Assembly (NCBI GenBank): GCA_045614025.1
Contig: JAZLCE010000025.1
Location: 1-60,835 of the forward strand
Direction: 5' to 3'
DNA: 60,835 bases
Source of the DNA: RGIG4140 sp045614025
GTDB lineage: Bacteria; Pseudomonadota; Alphaproteobacteria; CAAHEQ01; UBA3637
The notes under the pieces: model-generated
What the model was told of the DNA's origin: nothing
Seen by the model: the letters and a program-made list of their open reading frames with translations, nothing else
Databases searched by the model: none
Shown: piece by piece, positions 15,601 to 23,449 of the stretch
Numbering within the stretch: position 1 is the first letter of the stretch
Layout: every line of letters starts with the position of its first letter
Program-made: the position numbers and the translations under genes

Positions 15601-18277
15601 CAGCAACAATCGCCCCACCATACATAGATGCTGTGTTGTTTGTGAAAGTCGCATCTCCATTGAACGTGATGATACCACCATTATTAACAATCGCCCCACC
15701 ATCAGAAGGTGCCGAGTTGTTCGTGAAGGTGGCATCTCCATCAAATGTGATAGTTGCATTAGCATTAGAATTATTAGCATAATTATAAATCGCCCCACCA
15801 TACCTAGATGCCGAGTTACCCGTGAAGGTGGCATCTCCAGCAAACGTGATGAAGTCCATATTATAAATCGCCCCACCATAGGATGCTGAGTTATCCGTGA
15901 AAGTTGCATCTCCATTAAATGTGATTGTTGCACTTCCATTAGAATCAGAACCACTATTATAAATCGCCCCACCACTGCCGGATGCTGAGTTACCACTGAA
16001 TGTGGCTGTTGAACCCTCATTAAACGTGATAGTTGCATTAGGGTCACCAGCATTATTATAAATCGCCCCACCATCAGAGGATGTATGGTTACCACTGAAT
16101 GTGGCCGTTGAACCCTCACCAAACGTAATGGTGCCATAATCATTAACAATCGCCCCACCATTGAAAGTTGCTGAGTTGTTTGTGAATGTGGCTGTTGAAT
16201 TCTCACCAAACGTGATGGAGCCAGCATTATTATAAATCGCCCCACCATAGGATGCCGAGTTGTTTGTGAAAGTCGCCTCACCACCAAATGTGATGGTGCC
16301 ACTATGATAAATCGCCCCACCATAGGAAGATGCCGAGTTACCCGTGAAAGAAGCATCACCATTGAATGTTATTTTTGAACTTGAGCCATAATTATAAATC
16401 GCTCCACCAGAGGTAATCCCTGAAGACCCTGTTGCCGAGTTATCCGTGAAGGTGGCATCTCCATCAAACGTGATGGTGCCATAATAATTATAAATCGCTC
16501 CACCAGAAGATGCTGAGTTGCCCGTGAATGCCACATTGTTCAAATTTACTGACCCTGTGGAATTATAATAATTATAAATCGCCCCACCATAGGAATATGT
16601 GTTAGCACTAGATTTAGCACTAGCGATGGTTAAATTCTCTAATGTTAATTTATCCCCAGACTCTAAATAAAATATCCAATCAACACCATTGGCATTAATA
16701 ACGGTACCTTCCGCTTTATCCGTTGCACCGATGATGGTCTTTTGACCACTACCAACAGTACCAATTGAACCATCTTCTTGCAAATCTTTTTCTGAGATGG
16801 CATAGTTAAGAGTTTCCCCCTTATTAACAGTAACATAATCCCTAAAATCAAGTGTTGATTCCGTTGTGGAACGCAACACTTCCCCCAATGTTTTTGGTAA
16901 TGCAACAAAGTTCACGGAAAATCCCGTTTCTGTCATATCCTTTGTTTTATATAAACCATCTATTGTATAATTGATACTTCCACCTACAGAGATTAATGGT
17001 TGATTATACAAATCTGTAAATTTGAGCTCATACCACTCACCTTTATTCCCACCCATAATGTTCACAGTACCAGCGGTAAATTGTCCTGTTGCAGTTGAGT
17101 TTAAAACATCATTCACAACAGCATATGTATCACCCGTATCTTTGATTTCAGCATCCCATTTGAGGGTGGAAGAACCACTCACTGTTAAGTTCTCAATGGT
17201 GACCTCTTTTGCCCCATCACCAGATATATCAAGAATTGTGTTTGATAAATCATAAGAACCTGTATATGTAACTTTTCCATCACCATCTGTATCTTTGGCT
17301 TTTAATTCAATGGTGCCACCTTTGCTAATTAAATGAATATCGGATTTAACCTCTCCCAATATATTGATGGTGCCAGAGTTATAAATATCGTTTAATGAAT
17401 TACCAACTTTGTTATTGCTAAACGATACACTCGAATCCGCTCCAAACGTGATGGTGCCACTATTCCTAATCGCCCCACCACTCCCAGATGCTGAGTTGTT
17501 TGTGAAGATCGCCTCTCCATTAAACGTGATAGTGCCACTATTATTAATCGCTCCACCATAGTAAGATACCGAGTTGTCCATGAAGGTAGCTGTCGAATTT
17601 TCACCAAATGTGATGGTGCCAACCTCATTCAAAATCGCCCCACCATACCAAGATGCCGAGTTATCCGTGAAGGTGGCTATCGAATTTTCACCAAATGTGA
17701 TAGTGCTTCTATTGTTAAAAATCGCCCCACCATAGGAAGATGCCGAGTTATCCGTGAAGATAGCTGTCGAATTTTCGCCAAACGTGATGGTGGTACCATA
17801 ATCATTATAAATCGCCCCACCGTAGGTATAATCGCCAGTTACCGAGTTACCCGTGAAGGTAGCTGTCGAATTTTTACCAAATGTAACACCACCATAATTA
17901 GAAATCGCTCCACCATATTTGGTTGCTGTATTATTTTCAAATAAAAGAAGAGGATCAGTTGTTGTATCGGAATTTATAAATTCAAGAGTTTTATAACTAT
18001 TCACATAAAAAACACCTCCATTAGATGAGGATTGTTTCACCGTATATGTTAAATTCTTACCAGCAAGATCAATGGTTGTATCTTTTGAAACAGTTGTTCT
18101 TGTTGTTTCAACAACAGTTTCCAACTCTTCAGATGGAGTTAATGTGGATTCAGCTGTTTCGGCTTGCAACGGTAAAACAAAAGAAAATGCCATCAAATTC
18201 GCAAGGAAGCATTTTTTTAAAATGTTCAAATATCTTTTTTTAAGTTCGCGCAAAGCGGTTCTTGAATAATATGACAT
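12626..18277 (-). CDS. Giant autotransporter with GGAI/FxxN (Pmp-like) repeats
   Basis: Type Va secreted surface protein of 1883 residues, probably an adhesin. An extended signal peptide begins 'MSYYSRTALRELKKRYLNIL' and ends near 'LPLQAE' (about 34-40). The passenger has about two dozen GGAI (one GGAF) motifs, each with FxxN motifs ('FTNNSA', 'FTDNSA'), in two blocks (about 120-300 and 560-1100), spaced mostly 26-30 residues. This is the Chlamydia polymorphic outer-membrane-protein pattern, expected to form a beta-helix. The last about 270 residues are an autotransporter beta-barrel ending in 'LEYKF' with terminal Phe. A very strong AAAGGAGG site precedes the ATG. No protease motif was seen. 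Confidence 0.93.
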   Translation of the reverse strand: MSYYSRTALRELKKRYLNILKKCFLANLMAFSFVLPLQAETAESTLTPSEELETVVETTRTTVSKDTTIDLAGKNLTYTVKQSSSNGGVFYVNSYKTLEFINSDTTTDPLLLFENNTATKYGGAISNYGGVTFGKNSTATFTGNSVTGDYTYGGAIYNDYGTTITFGENSTAIFTDNSASSYGGAIFNNRSTITFGENSIATFTDNSASWYGGAILNEVGTITFGENSTATFMDNSVSYYGGAINNSGTITFNGEAIFTNNSASGSGGAIRNSGTITFGADSSVSFSNNKVGNSLNDIYNSGTINILGEVKSDIHLISKGGTIELKAKDTDGDGKVTYTGSYDLSNTILDISGDGAKEVTIENLTVSGSSTLKWDAEIKDTGDTYAVVNDVLNSTATGQFTAGTVNIMGGNKGEWYELKFTDLYNQPLISVGGSINYTIDGLYKTKDMTETGFSVNFVALPKTLGEVLRSTTESTLDFRDYVTVNKGETLNYAISEKDLQEDGSIGTVGSGQKTIIGATDKAEGTVINANGVDWIFYLESGDKLTLENLTIASAKSSANTYSYGGAIYNYYNSTGSVNLNNVAFTGNSASSGGAIYNYYGTITFDGDATFTDNSATGSSGITSGGAIYNYGSSSKITFNGDASFTGNSASSYGGAIYHSGTITFGGEATFTNNSASYGGAIYNNAGSITFGENSTATFTNNSATFNGGAIVNDYGTITFGEGSTATFSGNHTSSDGGAIYNNAGDPNATITFNEGSTATFSGNSASGSGGAIYNSGSDSNGSATITFNGDATFTDNSASYGGAIYNMDFITFAGDATFTGNSASRYGGAIYNYANNSNANATITFDGDATFTNNSAPSDGGAIVNNGGIITFNGDATFTNNTASMYGGAIVAGGGITFKEDAIFDGNSAPIGGAIDASRIKYDEFGYVIVGDLLFEKDAVFKNNQGSLGGAFVNIFTNTTFNGPTLFENNSAEGEDLVMGGAIANLPSFLINSSPVVDENGNMIYAKVTFKDQTIFKNNKAKGVEAVLGGAINNMAANMDFEKDVLFEGSSAVAEQMALGGAILTVGKVNFKGTAEFIGNKTVANFSSSGGAIYIMANMDVTPTQITLGGDFTFAANKTELFGVETPNDIGMDAYSLFGTDGAVDLVLSGDQNSIGSFEGGISGTVGMSDPNIKPLILKSGEGTVILGDKSVNENYLGDYVQLNGTLITGSDTFFNNSSENLILGGELKTHGGAINHKAIIGSDIDLDGNIVIGSATHYTNLEEMNVNNATVGGVQFATEDMGATIGFGSYTKAEKEAEIALMNGQVVTYTDNKGTLDTSDDEIVSYLVSDKLFTTKTLPEGKLATFKVTGALDNESGNTIAFKNANVEIDKALAEQGTGATYEFSGSTLQMPEELTVTNKVVAENMGLGGAATNVTFKDIEVKEGSSLDIDNKHVTAESIQFGEEATLKVSLNDLSDFGTLHSENMIGDEKANLELKLTNGIKQEEGAYQIFDKGNQLTLKENKLVKIIDQNDGSYLIGKKEVSELEKDLGLTLTEAKVLAAVMDDNNERHQMFSMLQRGILEAVQSEEEGIFKQGKKALKSLGGTDNKLYQSVSTSQFTQMHTLITQMLTNTSSSMFDRGMEAPRASVYTKGLYDRIHSLAGDGFRIRSKGAILGVQSQIQDNLTVGIGYAGTKSISKEDWRRTEVDSNTGFISVQYQPNNWWVNAVVTYSRSEYDEEKQIMGMKGSANYNVDSIGSQIMTGYRIKAGDFIINPEIGARYISVNQEGYTDSFGTTVEKTTSAYVTALAGVKVGADLGWIRPLVGVSVGYDIKTDDHSTLNTLANGGVYYTNGKSLDKLSTTISAGFAADISENASLRFEYGGSYRKEYIEHSGMLRLEYKF
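15596..17930 (-). repeat. DNA tandem repeats inside the giant autotransporter
   Basis: The GGAI coding units repeat at the DNA level, with units of about 78-90 bp and some longer. The plus-strand core ATCGCCCCACCA recurs more than a dozen times, usually followed by variants of GATGCCGAGTTATCCGTGAA. The repeats run from about 15596 to 16610 and again from about 17450 to 17920, split by a non-repetitive stretch. The high similarity between units makes the region prone to recombination and creates long spurious open frames on the same strand. Confidence 0.85.
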
Positions 18278-18396
18278 TGGCTGCCTCCTTTAAAATAAAA
18301 TGAAAAATGTTTACATGGCTTTTTCCTTTTGTTAATAATTTTAAGATGAAAAATAGGGCTATCTTTTAAGCGATATTTCCCACCCCCTATACTTTC

Positions 18397-18405
18397 ATTA
18401 TACCA
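18397..18405 (-). promoter_or_regulatory. Extended -10 promoter of the giant autotransporter
   Basis: Minus-strand TGGTATAAT (a TG, one base, then TATAAT at 18402-18397). No good -35 hexamer is found at 16-18 bases upstream, which is typical for extended -10 promoters. The start point would give a 5' leader of about 115 bases. Confidence 0.5.
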
Positions 18406-18600
18406 CGGGTTTGAGTTTTTATGGCCAAAAATTTTCAAAAAAAATCTCTCTTTTTTAGCCTTTTTCTTTTAATTAATTGATTTTAAAGTATTTTTACTTT
18501 TAAAAATTTTACATAAAATTTAATAAAAAATGAAAAAATATGCGAATTTAGCTTGTTTTTCTGACTAAAAAAACTATTTAAAAGCATAATCTTTTGCACA

Positions 18601-18630
18601 AAAAAATCCCCACCAAAGTGAGGATTTTTT
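18601..18630. terminator. Terminator of the MFS gene
   Basis: AAAAAATCC-CAC stem with a CAAA loop, one internal mismatch (C/A), then GTG-GGATTTTTT. It is 13 bases after the MFS stop codon on the minus strand and has A/T tracts on both sides. Confidence 0.75.
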
Positions 18631-18642
18631 CTTTTATGCATT

Positions 18643-19863
18643 TTATGCTTCTTTTGATTTTAAAATCTTTGAAAGCGGATATAAACTGATCAAGAAGATC
18701 GTTAAATATACAAAGAATGAATTTTGAAGTGAAATACTATCTGGTAAAAATTTAAATAATATCAACAAAATACCCGCTATAGATCTTGAAATCATATAAT
18801 TAACAGATGAGACAGTTGAACGCTCTTCTGAGCCAACATAATTATGCAATCTTGAAACACTCCCTAATGTAAATGTTAATTGAAAACCAATCACAATACA
18901 AATAAATGTTAATAACACAAAACCCAAGACCGGTGATGCAAATCGAACAACTGCTGAACAAGATAAAAATGATATGACAAACAATACAAATGTTATTTTA
19001 CCAATAGTTTTCAATGTTAACTTTTCAATCATTTTTGGCAACATAATCCCTGCCAATGCGCGGCATCCATGATTAATAGCATAAATTACCCCAAATAAAA
19101 CAACTGGAATACCCGCTGTTTTCATTAATGGTTGGAAGCTCCACACGAAAACCATTGTTGTTCCCGCTAACATTCCAGAATAAAACATATAATATTTTAT
19201 TTTTTGATTTTTAAGAGCATTTTTTGAAATTGTATATATTTCTTTATATTTTGCTTTTAATCCAATCGTTCGTTTTCTGACAGATGGAACTTTTGGTAAT
19301 AAGAAAAGAATTCCAATCGCCATTAAATTAAAAATAAGTTCAATCGAAATCAACGCAGCAAAACCATATTTCTCATATAAAATTGGCCCCATGAAAGAAG
19401 CAATCGCCGTTCCAACAGACATACAAAAATTCATTTTACCATATTTTTGAAGCATACGATTGGTTTTATTTTGGCTTTTTAAATAGTCATAAATATAACC
19501 ATCTGCCACACCTGCATATGAAGCCTTTGAAAGCGAGTAAAGAATTTCCCCTGCTAAAATAATCCAATATGCATTAGATTTAAATAAAGGAAATCCGGCA
19601 ACCAAAAATGACCATAAAATCAATCTCAATAAAAACATTGAAAATGAAAAAACAAGCATATTTCTTCTTGGAAAAACATCTCCTAAATAACCAGCTGGAA
19701 TCTCAAACAAAAGTGCTGTAATTGAAAAAATACCCTGAAATAAAAAATAATCACGAAGAGTTAAGCCATTTTCCTGATAGAAAAGCAACAAAACCGGCAA
19801 CATTAAAATTTGTGTTTGCAAAAAAGTTGATAGATTAAATAATCTAAGCGGATTTTTTAACAT
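18643..19863 (-). CDS. Major facilitator superfamily transporter
   Basis: Polytopic inner-membrane transporter of 406 residues with about 12 hydrophobic segments. The loop between segments 2 and 3, 'GYLGDVFPRRNMLV', matches MFS motif A (G-x-x-x-D-x-x-x-R-R). The substrate cannot be told from sequence; drug or metabolite efflux is common for this layout. It stands alone, with its own terminator downstream and a terminator of the ydcH operon upstream, so no neighbour suggests a role. Confidence 0.85.
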   Translation of the reverse strand: MLKNPLRLFNLSTFLQTQILMLPVLLLFYQENGLTLRDYFLFQGIFSITALLFEIPAGYLGDVFPRRNMLVFSFSMFLLRLILWSFLVAGFPLFKSNAYWIILAGEILYSLSKASYAGVADGYIYDYLKSQNKTNRMLQKYGKMNFCMSVGTAIASFMGPILYEKYGFAALISIELIFNLMAIGILFLLPKVPSVRKRTIGLKAKYKEIYTISKNALKNQKIKYYMFYSGMLAGTTMVFVWSFQPLMKTAGIPVVLFGVIYAINHGCRALAGIMLPKMIEKLTLKTIGKITFVLFVISFLSCSAVVRFASPVLGFVLLTFICIVIGFQLTFTLGSVSRLHNYVGSEERSTVSSVNYMISRSIAGILLILFKFLPDSISLQNSFFVYLTIFLISLYPLSKILKSKEA

Positions 19864-19932
19864 TAAAGTCTCCTTTTCTCCCCATTAAATTCATATAAAA
19901 GCATTTTATATAAATAAGAAAACTAAAGTCAA

Positions 19933-19955
19933 TAAAAAAAAGCCCTCAAAAGAAG
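19933..19955 (-). terminator. Terminator of the rnd-to-ydcH operon
   Basis: AAAAAAAGCC and GGCTTTTTTT arms around a CTCAAAAGAA loop (partly able to pair further), 25 bases past the ydcH stop codon on the minus strand. Confidence 0.8.
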
Positions 19956-19979
19956 GCTTTTTTTATTTAAAAAATTTTC

Positions 19980-20150
19980 TTATTTATTTTCAATGGCTTC
20001 AATTTCTTGTTTCACAGCCAATTTTTGTTTTTTATATTCTTGAATTTTCAAGCTATCCGGTAAAGGACGGGCTTCTTCTTCAGCTAATTTAACATCTAAT
20101 TCAGCGTGTTTTTCTTTTAATGCATTCAAATGTTTTTCAATTTTATCCAT
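19980..20150 (-). CDS. YdcH-family (DUF465) small coiled-coil protein
   Basis: 56-residue, highly charged helical protein. 'LNALKEKHAELDVKLAEEE' followed by 'LPDSLKIQEYKKQKLAVKQEIE' is the DUF465/YdcH pattern, common in Alphaproteobacteria; its function is not established. I chose the ATG at 20150 for its GGAG site; the frame is open up to 20204 but the added residues are not family-like. It is the last gene before the terminator, 69 bases downstream of pfkA. Confidence 0.85.
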   Translation of the reverse strand: MDKIEKHLNALKEKHAELDVKLAEEEARPLPDSLKIQEYKKQKLAVKQEIEAIENK

Positions 20151-20219
20151 TTTAAACTCCTTTGTTACATATCTTAGTATAATGCTTTTTTTTAGGAAAA
20201 GCAAGTATCAAAGCAATAA

Positions 20220-21314
20220 TTAATCTTCTTCGCCAACGTAAATGCCCAATGCACGAGCAACTTTAACCAAAGAGCCTTTTGGATCAACTGGTGAATTAGC
20301 AATTTTTAACACTTGATTTAAATCCATATCAGTTACACGACCTTCTTGATAAACAACAACGCGGTTATCAGCCCCTTGTTCAATTAAATCAACAGCTCTT
20401 GTTGAAAAACGAGCAGCCAATAAACGATCAGCTGGAACAGGAACCCCTGCTCTTTGGATATGACCTAAAACATTGGCACGAACATTAAATCCTTCAGCTT
20501 GTAAATGTTCAACAAAATATTGAGAAACGCCTTGGAATGTTTTCCCATTAGCAGCAAAAATATGTTTACCTTCTGGTGTTTTCACCCCTTCAGCAATCAC
20601 AACAAGACCAAAACGTTTACCTTGTTTTTGAATTTCTTTTAATTTAGCAACAACGCTTTCATAAGAATATCTGACTTCTGGAATTAAAATAACATCAGCA
20701 AAACCAGCAATACCTGCTTCTAAAGCCAAGTGACCTGCCCCACGTCCCATTACTTCAGCAATCATAATGCGATTATGAGAAGTTGCAGTTGTTGTTAAAT
20801 TATCAAGCGCATTTGTTACAACACCAACAGCTGTTGCAAAACCAATGGCTTTATTTGTTCCTGGAGCATCGTTATCAATTGTTTTTGGAATACCAATCAT
20901 TGAAATACCTGCAATTTTGCAGTATTTGCTAACAATTGCCATTGAACCATCACCACCAACAACAACTAATGCTGAAATTCCCAATTCTTTTACGCCTTCT
21001 GTAAAACGTTCATTTAATTCTTCATCTGTTAATTCTTCAGTTGTGCCATCAGCTTTTTTTTGAATGTGTGGATTACCTGTATTATTCGTTCCAAGCATTG
21101 TTCCACCTAAAGCGGCATATGGGAAATCAAAGTCTGCAACTTTTAAATCTCTATAACGCATTGGTCTTGAAAACAAACCATCTGTTGCATCAAAAATACC
21201 AACAACTTCCCAACCTTTGCTATTTGCGGCAAAAACAACATTTCTAATCACACTGTTTAAACCTGAACAATCGCCACCACTTGTTAAAATACCAATTTTT
21301 TTCACTTGTGTCAT
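20220..21314 (-). CDS. pfkA: 6-phosphofructokinase (PfkA family, group III-like)
   Basis: Phosphorylates fructose 6-phosphate to fructose 1,6-bisphosphate, the committed glycolytic step. 'ILTSGGDCSGLNSVIRN' (9-25), 'VVGGDGS' (118-124) and 'GIPKTIDND' (141-149, catalytic D147) define the family; 364 residues. G123 aligns with E. coli position 104, where Gly favours ATP and Asp favours pyrophosphate. K144 aligns with position 124, where Lys is usual in PPi and group III enzymes. The mix suggests an ATP-dependent, non-allosteric enzyme, but needs assay. It begins 18 bases after lptB, so it appears to be in the LPS-transport operon. PFK is rare in free-living Alphaproteobacteria. Confidence 0.93.
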   Translation of the reverse strand: MTQVKKIGILTSGGDCSGLNSVIRNVVFAANSKGWEVVGIFDATDGLFSRPMRYRDLKVADFDFPYAALGGTMLGTNNTGNPHIQKKADGTTEELTDEELNERFTEGVKELGISALVVVGGDGSMAIVSKYCKIAGISMIGIPKTIDNDAPGTNKAIGFATAVGVVTNALDNLTTTATSHNRIMIAEVMGRGAGHLALEAGIAGFADVILIPEVRYSYESVVAKLKEIQKQGKRFGLVVIAEGVKTPEGKHIFAANGKTFQGVSQYFVEHLQAEGFNVRANVLGHIQRAGVPVPADRLLAARFSTRAVDLIEQGADNRVVVYQEGRVTDMDLNQVLKIANSPVDPKGSLVKVARALGIYVGEED

Positions 21315-21332
21315 AAATTCCTCACTATTTAT

Positions 21333-22067
21333 TTATAAAGAAAAGTTTTTGCCCAAATATGTTCTGCGAACGTTTTCATCAGCAATAATTTCTTCAGGTG
21401 TTCCCTGTTTCAACACCACTCCGTCATGCAGAATATAGGCTCTATCAATAATACTTAGTGTTTCACGAACATTATGATCCGTAATTAAAACACCAAGACC
21501 TCTGTTTTTGAGTTGCGCTACCAACTCTTTAATCTCTCCAACCGCAATCGGATCAATTCCAGCCAAGGGCTCATCCAACAAAATATATGATGGACGAGAT
21601 GCCAATGCCCTTGCAATTTCTAAACGCCGTCTTTCACCACCAGAAAGTGCTCTTGAAGGCGAAAATCTTAAATGCTCAATTGAAAATTCTTTTAAAAGAG
21701 AATCCAATTCTTGTTCTCGTTTATCCTTGTTTTTTTCAACAACTTCTAAAACAGCTCTGATATTATCTTCAACATTTAACCCTCTAAAAATCGAAGCTTC
21801 CTGTGGCAAATAACCAATGCCTAAACGAGCCCTTCTATAAACTGGAAATTTTGTGATATCAATTCCATTTAAAGTGATTTTTCCAGTATTTGGAGAAATC
21901 AACCCTGTTACACAATAAAATGAGGTTGTTTTCCCTGCTCCATTCGGGCCAAGTAATCCAACTGCCTCCCCTTGTTCAACATATAAGGAAACATCTTTTA
22001 AAACCGTTCTCTTCTTGTAACTTTTACTTAAATTTGTTACAACAAGCCCTCGTTGCGGCACAATCAT
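21333..22067 (-). CDS. lptB: LPS export ABC transporter ATP-binding protein LptB
   Basis: Cytoplasmic ATPase that powers LPS extraction by LptFG. Walker A 'GPNGAGKT' (40-47), ABC signature 'LSGGE' (141-145), Walker B 'ILLDEP' and the LptB-like 'ARALASRPSYILLDEPLAGIDP' region are all intact; 244 residues. It overlaps the upstream lptCA gene by 4 bases (ATGA), a tight coupling that fits assembly into one complex. Confidence 0.96.
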   Translation of the reverse strand: MIVPQRGLVVTNLSKSYKKRTVLKDVSLYVEQGEAVGLLGPNGAGKTTSFYCVTGLISPNTGKITLNGIDITKFPVYRRARLGIGYLPQEASIFRGLNVEDNIRAVLEVVEKNKDKREQELDSLLKEFSIEHLRFSPSRALSGGERRRLEIARALASRPSYILLDEPLAGIDPIAVGEIKELVAQLKNRGLGVLITDHNVRETLSIIDRAYILHDGVVLKQGTPEEIIADENVRRTYLGKNFSL

Positions 22068-23434
22068 TTTTCCTCTCTTTCCTGTTCAAAATCTTCAGCG
22101 ATTAAACTTCCTTTAATTCGCTTTTGATCATTTTCTTTCGGCTTTAAAGTATTTAATCCCGTTTCAAGATTTAAATTTGCCCAATCGCCTTTTAAAACGC
22201 TCTTTCCTTGTTTTAACAGAACATTATCATAAAGGTCAATCATTTTTGTTGTTGGATTATAAATTCCATATCCGCCTTCAATTTGTTGGCTGCCATTTGA
22301 TGCTTGAACGTTTCCAACAGCAACAATGCGATCTATCTGTGATTTATTTTTATCAAGCGCTTTATAAAAAATATACATTTTATCAGCCAAAATCAAATAA
22401 CCATCTTCTTTTACAAGCGCTTTTTTATTCAATACAACTGCTTGATTAATTGTATCTGGATTTACATCTTTATAATAATTTTGAACTAAATTTAAATTCA
22501 TCAAAATATCTTGTTTTTCTTTATATAAAACCATTTCTTCAGCTTGAGCTGTTTTATTTTGAGAAAAAACCTGAGCATTTTGATAAGCTTCAGCCTTAAC
22601 CATTTGGTTTTTGTTATAGACATCTTTTTTATACGTTAAAATAATTTTTTCAGCTTTCACATGCTCTTTTTCTTGATAAATATGAGCATTTTTCTTTGCC
22701 GTAATTGTTTTTAACATTTGATTGATAACAAGCCCATCAGAACTAGTTACTATCACAGAATTTTTATTTTCTTTAAAATATTTATCTTGTTTATCAAAAG
22801 TTAACTCTTTAACTTCAGGAATCTTTTTTTCAGTTTCAAACAAAAGAGTTTTTGTTTTTCCTTTAAAATGAAGATTTTCTCCTTTATCCGTTATAAAAAA
22901 ACCTTCAGCACGAAGCATCCCACCAACACCTTTAATAAAAATCGGAGAATCACTTGATATCGTGTTCTTATCATAATCATAAGTCACCTTATCAGAAATC
23001 GATTCATATCCTGTATCCGTTGTTGATAAAATCTGATCTTCAAAATAAAGGTACTTTTCATTTTGGAAAGCTAATCCATAAGAACTTACAGATGTTAACA
23101 AAATATTATCAGCTGTTTTATATGTTGCTTTAGGGTCATTTAATTTCAAAATCTTTTTTTCTGGATCAATTTCTTGAACTGAAACAGCCACAATATTCAT
23201 TGGATTATTACGCTTATCTTTAGAAAAAAAGCGCACATTTTCCATATCAACATCAGAACCTTGAATGTTTTTCACACTTGGAACTGCCACAGAAAATTTA
23301 TCTTTATGTTCAACAAAAGCTGGCCAAACAAGCATCATCGATGCCAATAAAAAAGCAAAGATCGGTAAACATCTTTTAAAGATGAAAACACGCCGTGAAT
23401 GAATTTTTATTTTCAGCAACCGTAATGTGAACAT
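22064..23434 (-). CDS. LptC-LptA fusion protein
   Basis: Single 456-residue protein covering two parts of the periplasmic LPS bridge. Residues about 20-40 form a membrane anchor ('CLPIFAFLLASMMLVWPAF'). Residues about 45-215 look like LptC ('VRFFSKDKRNNPMNIVA', 'ISDKVTYDYDKN'). Residues about 220-440 look like LptA/OstA jellyroll strands ('TITAKKNAHIYQEKEHVKAE', 'VAVGNVQASNGSQQIEGGYG', 'YDNVLLKQGKSVLKGDWA'). In most Proteobacteria these are separate genes. The frame is uninterrupted and in the usual kdsD-lptC-lptA-lptB position, so this is one gene rather than a missed stop codon. A sequencing error joining two ORFs is possible but less likely, as no LptA signal peptide is seen inside. Confidence 0.85.
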   Translation of the reverse strand: MFTLRLLKIKIHSRRVFIFKRCLPIFAFLLASMMLVWPAFVEHKDKFSVAVPSVKNIQGSDVDMENVRFFSKDKRNNPMNIVAVSVQEIDPEKKILKLNDPKATYKTADNILLTSVSSYGLAFQNEKYLYFEDQILSTTDTGYESISDKVTYDYDKNTISSDSPIFIKGVGGMLRAEGFFITDKGENLHFKGKTKTLLFETEKKIPEVKELTFDKQDKYFKENKNSVIVTSSDGLVINQMLKTITAKKNAHIYQEKEHVKAEKIILTYKKDVYNKNQMVKAEAYQNAQVFSQNKTAQAEEMVLYKEKQDILMNLNLVQNYYKDVNPDTINQAVVLNKKALVKEDGYLILADKMYIFYKALDKNKSQIDRIVAVGNVQASNGSQQIEGGYGIYNPTTKMIDLYDNVLLKQGKSVLKGDWANLNLETGLNTLKPKENDQKRIKGSLIAEDFEQEREEK

Positions 23435-23449
23435 TAACTCTCCCGTTTT

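Larger units (their letters stand above)
18278..18642. other. Intergenic region between the MFS gene and the giant autotransporter
   Basis: 365 bases, very AT-rich. It contains the autotransporter ribosome-binding site, a leader of roughly 115 bases, an extended -10 promoter element near 18400, and at its far end the terminator of the MFS gene. I see no RNA gene, riboswitch or ORF of interest in the remaining stretch (18430-18595). Confidence 0.6.

Noticed and set aside
15517..16362. 281-codon open frame on the minus strand with repeated VGRFII-type units
   Set aside because: It lies in another frame of the autotransporter gene and simply reflects its DNA repeats; no start site or family match.
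15596..17930. Regular spaced repeats resembling a CRISPR array
   Set aside because: Units are inside a continuous coding frame, diverge gradually, and spacers are not unique; no cas genes are nearby.
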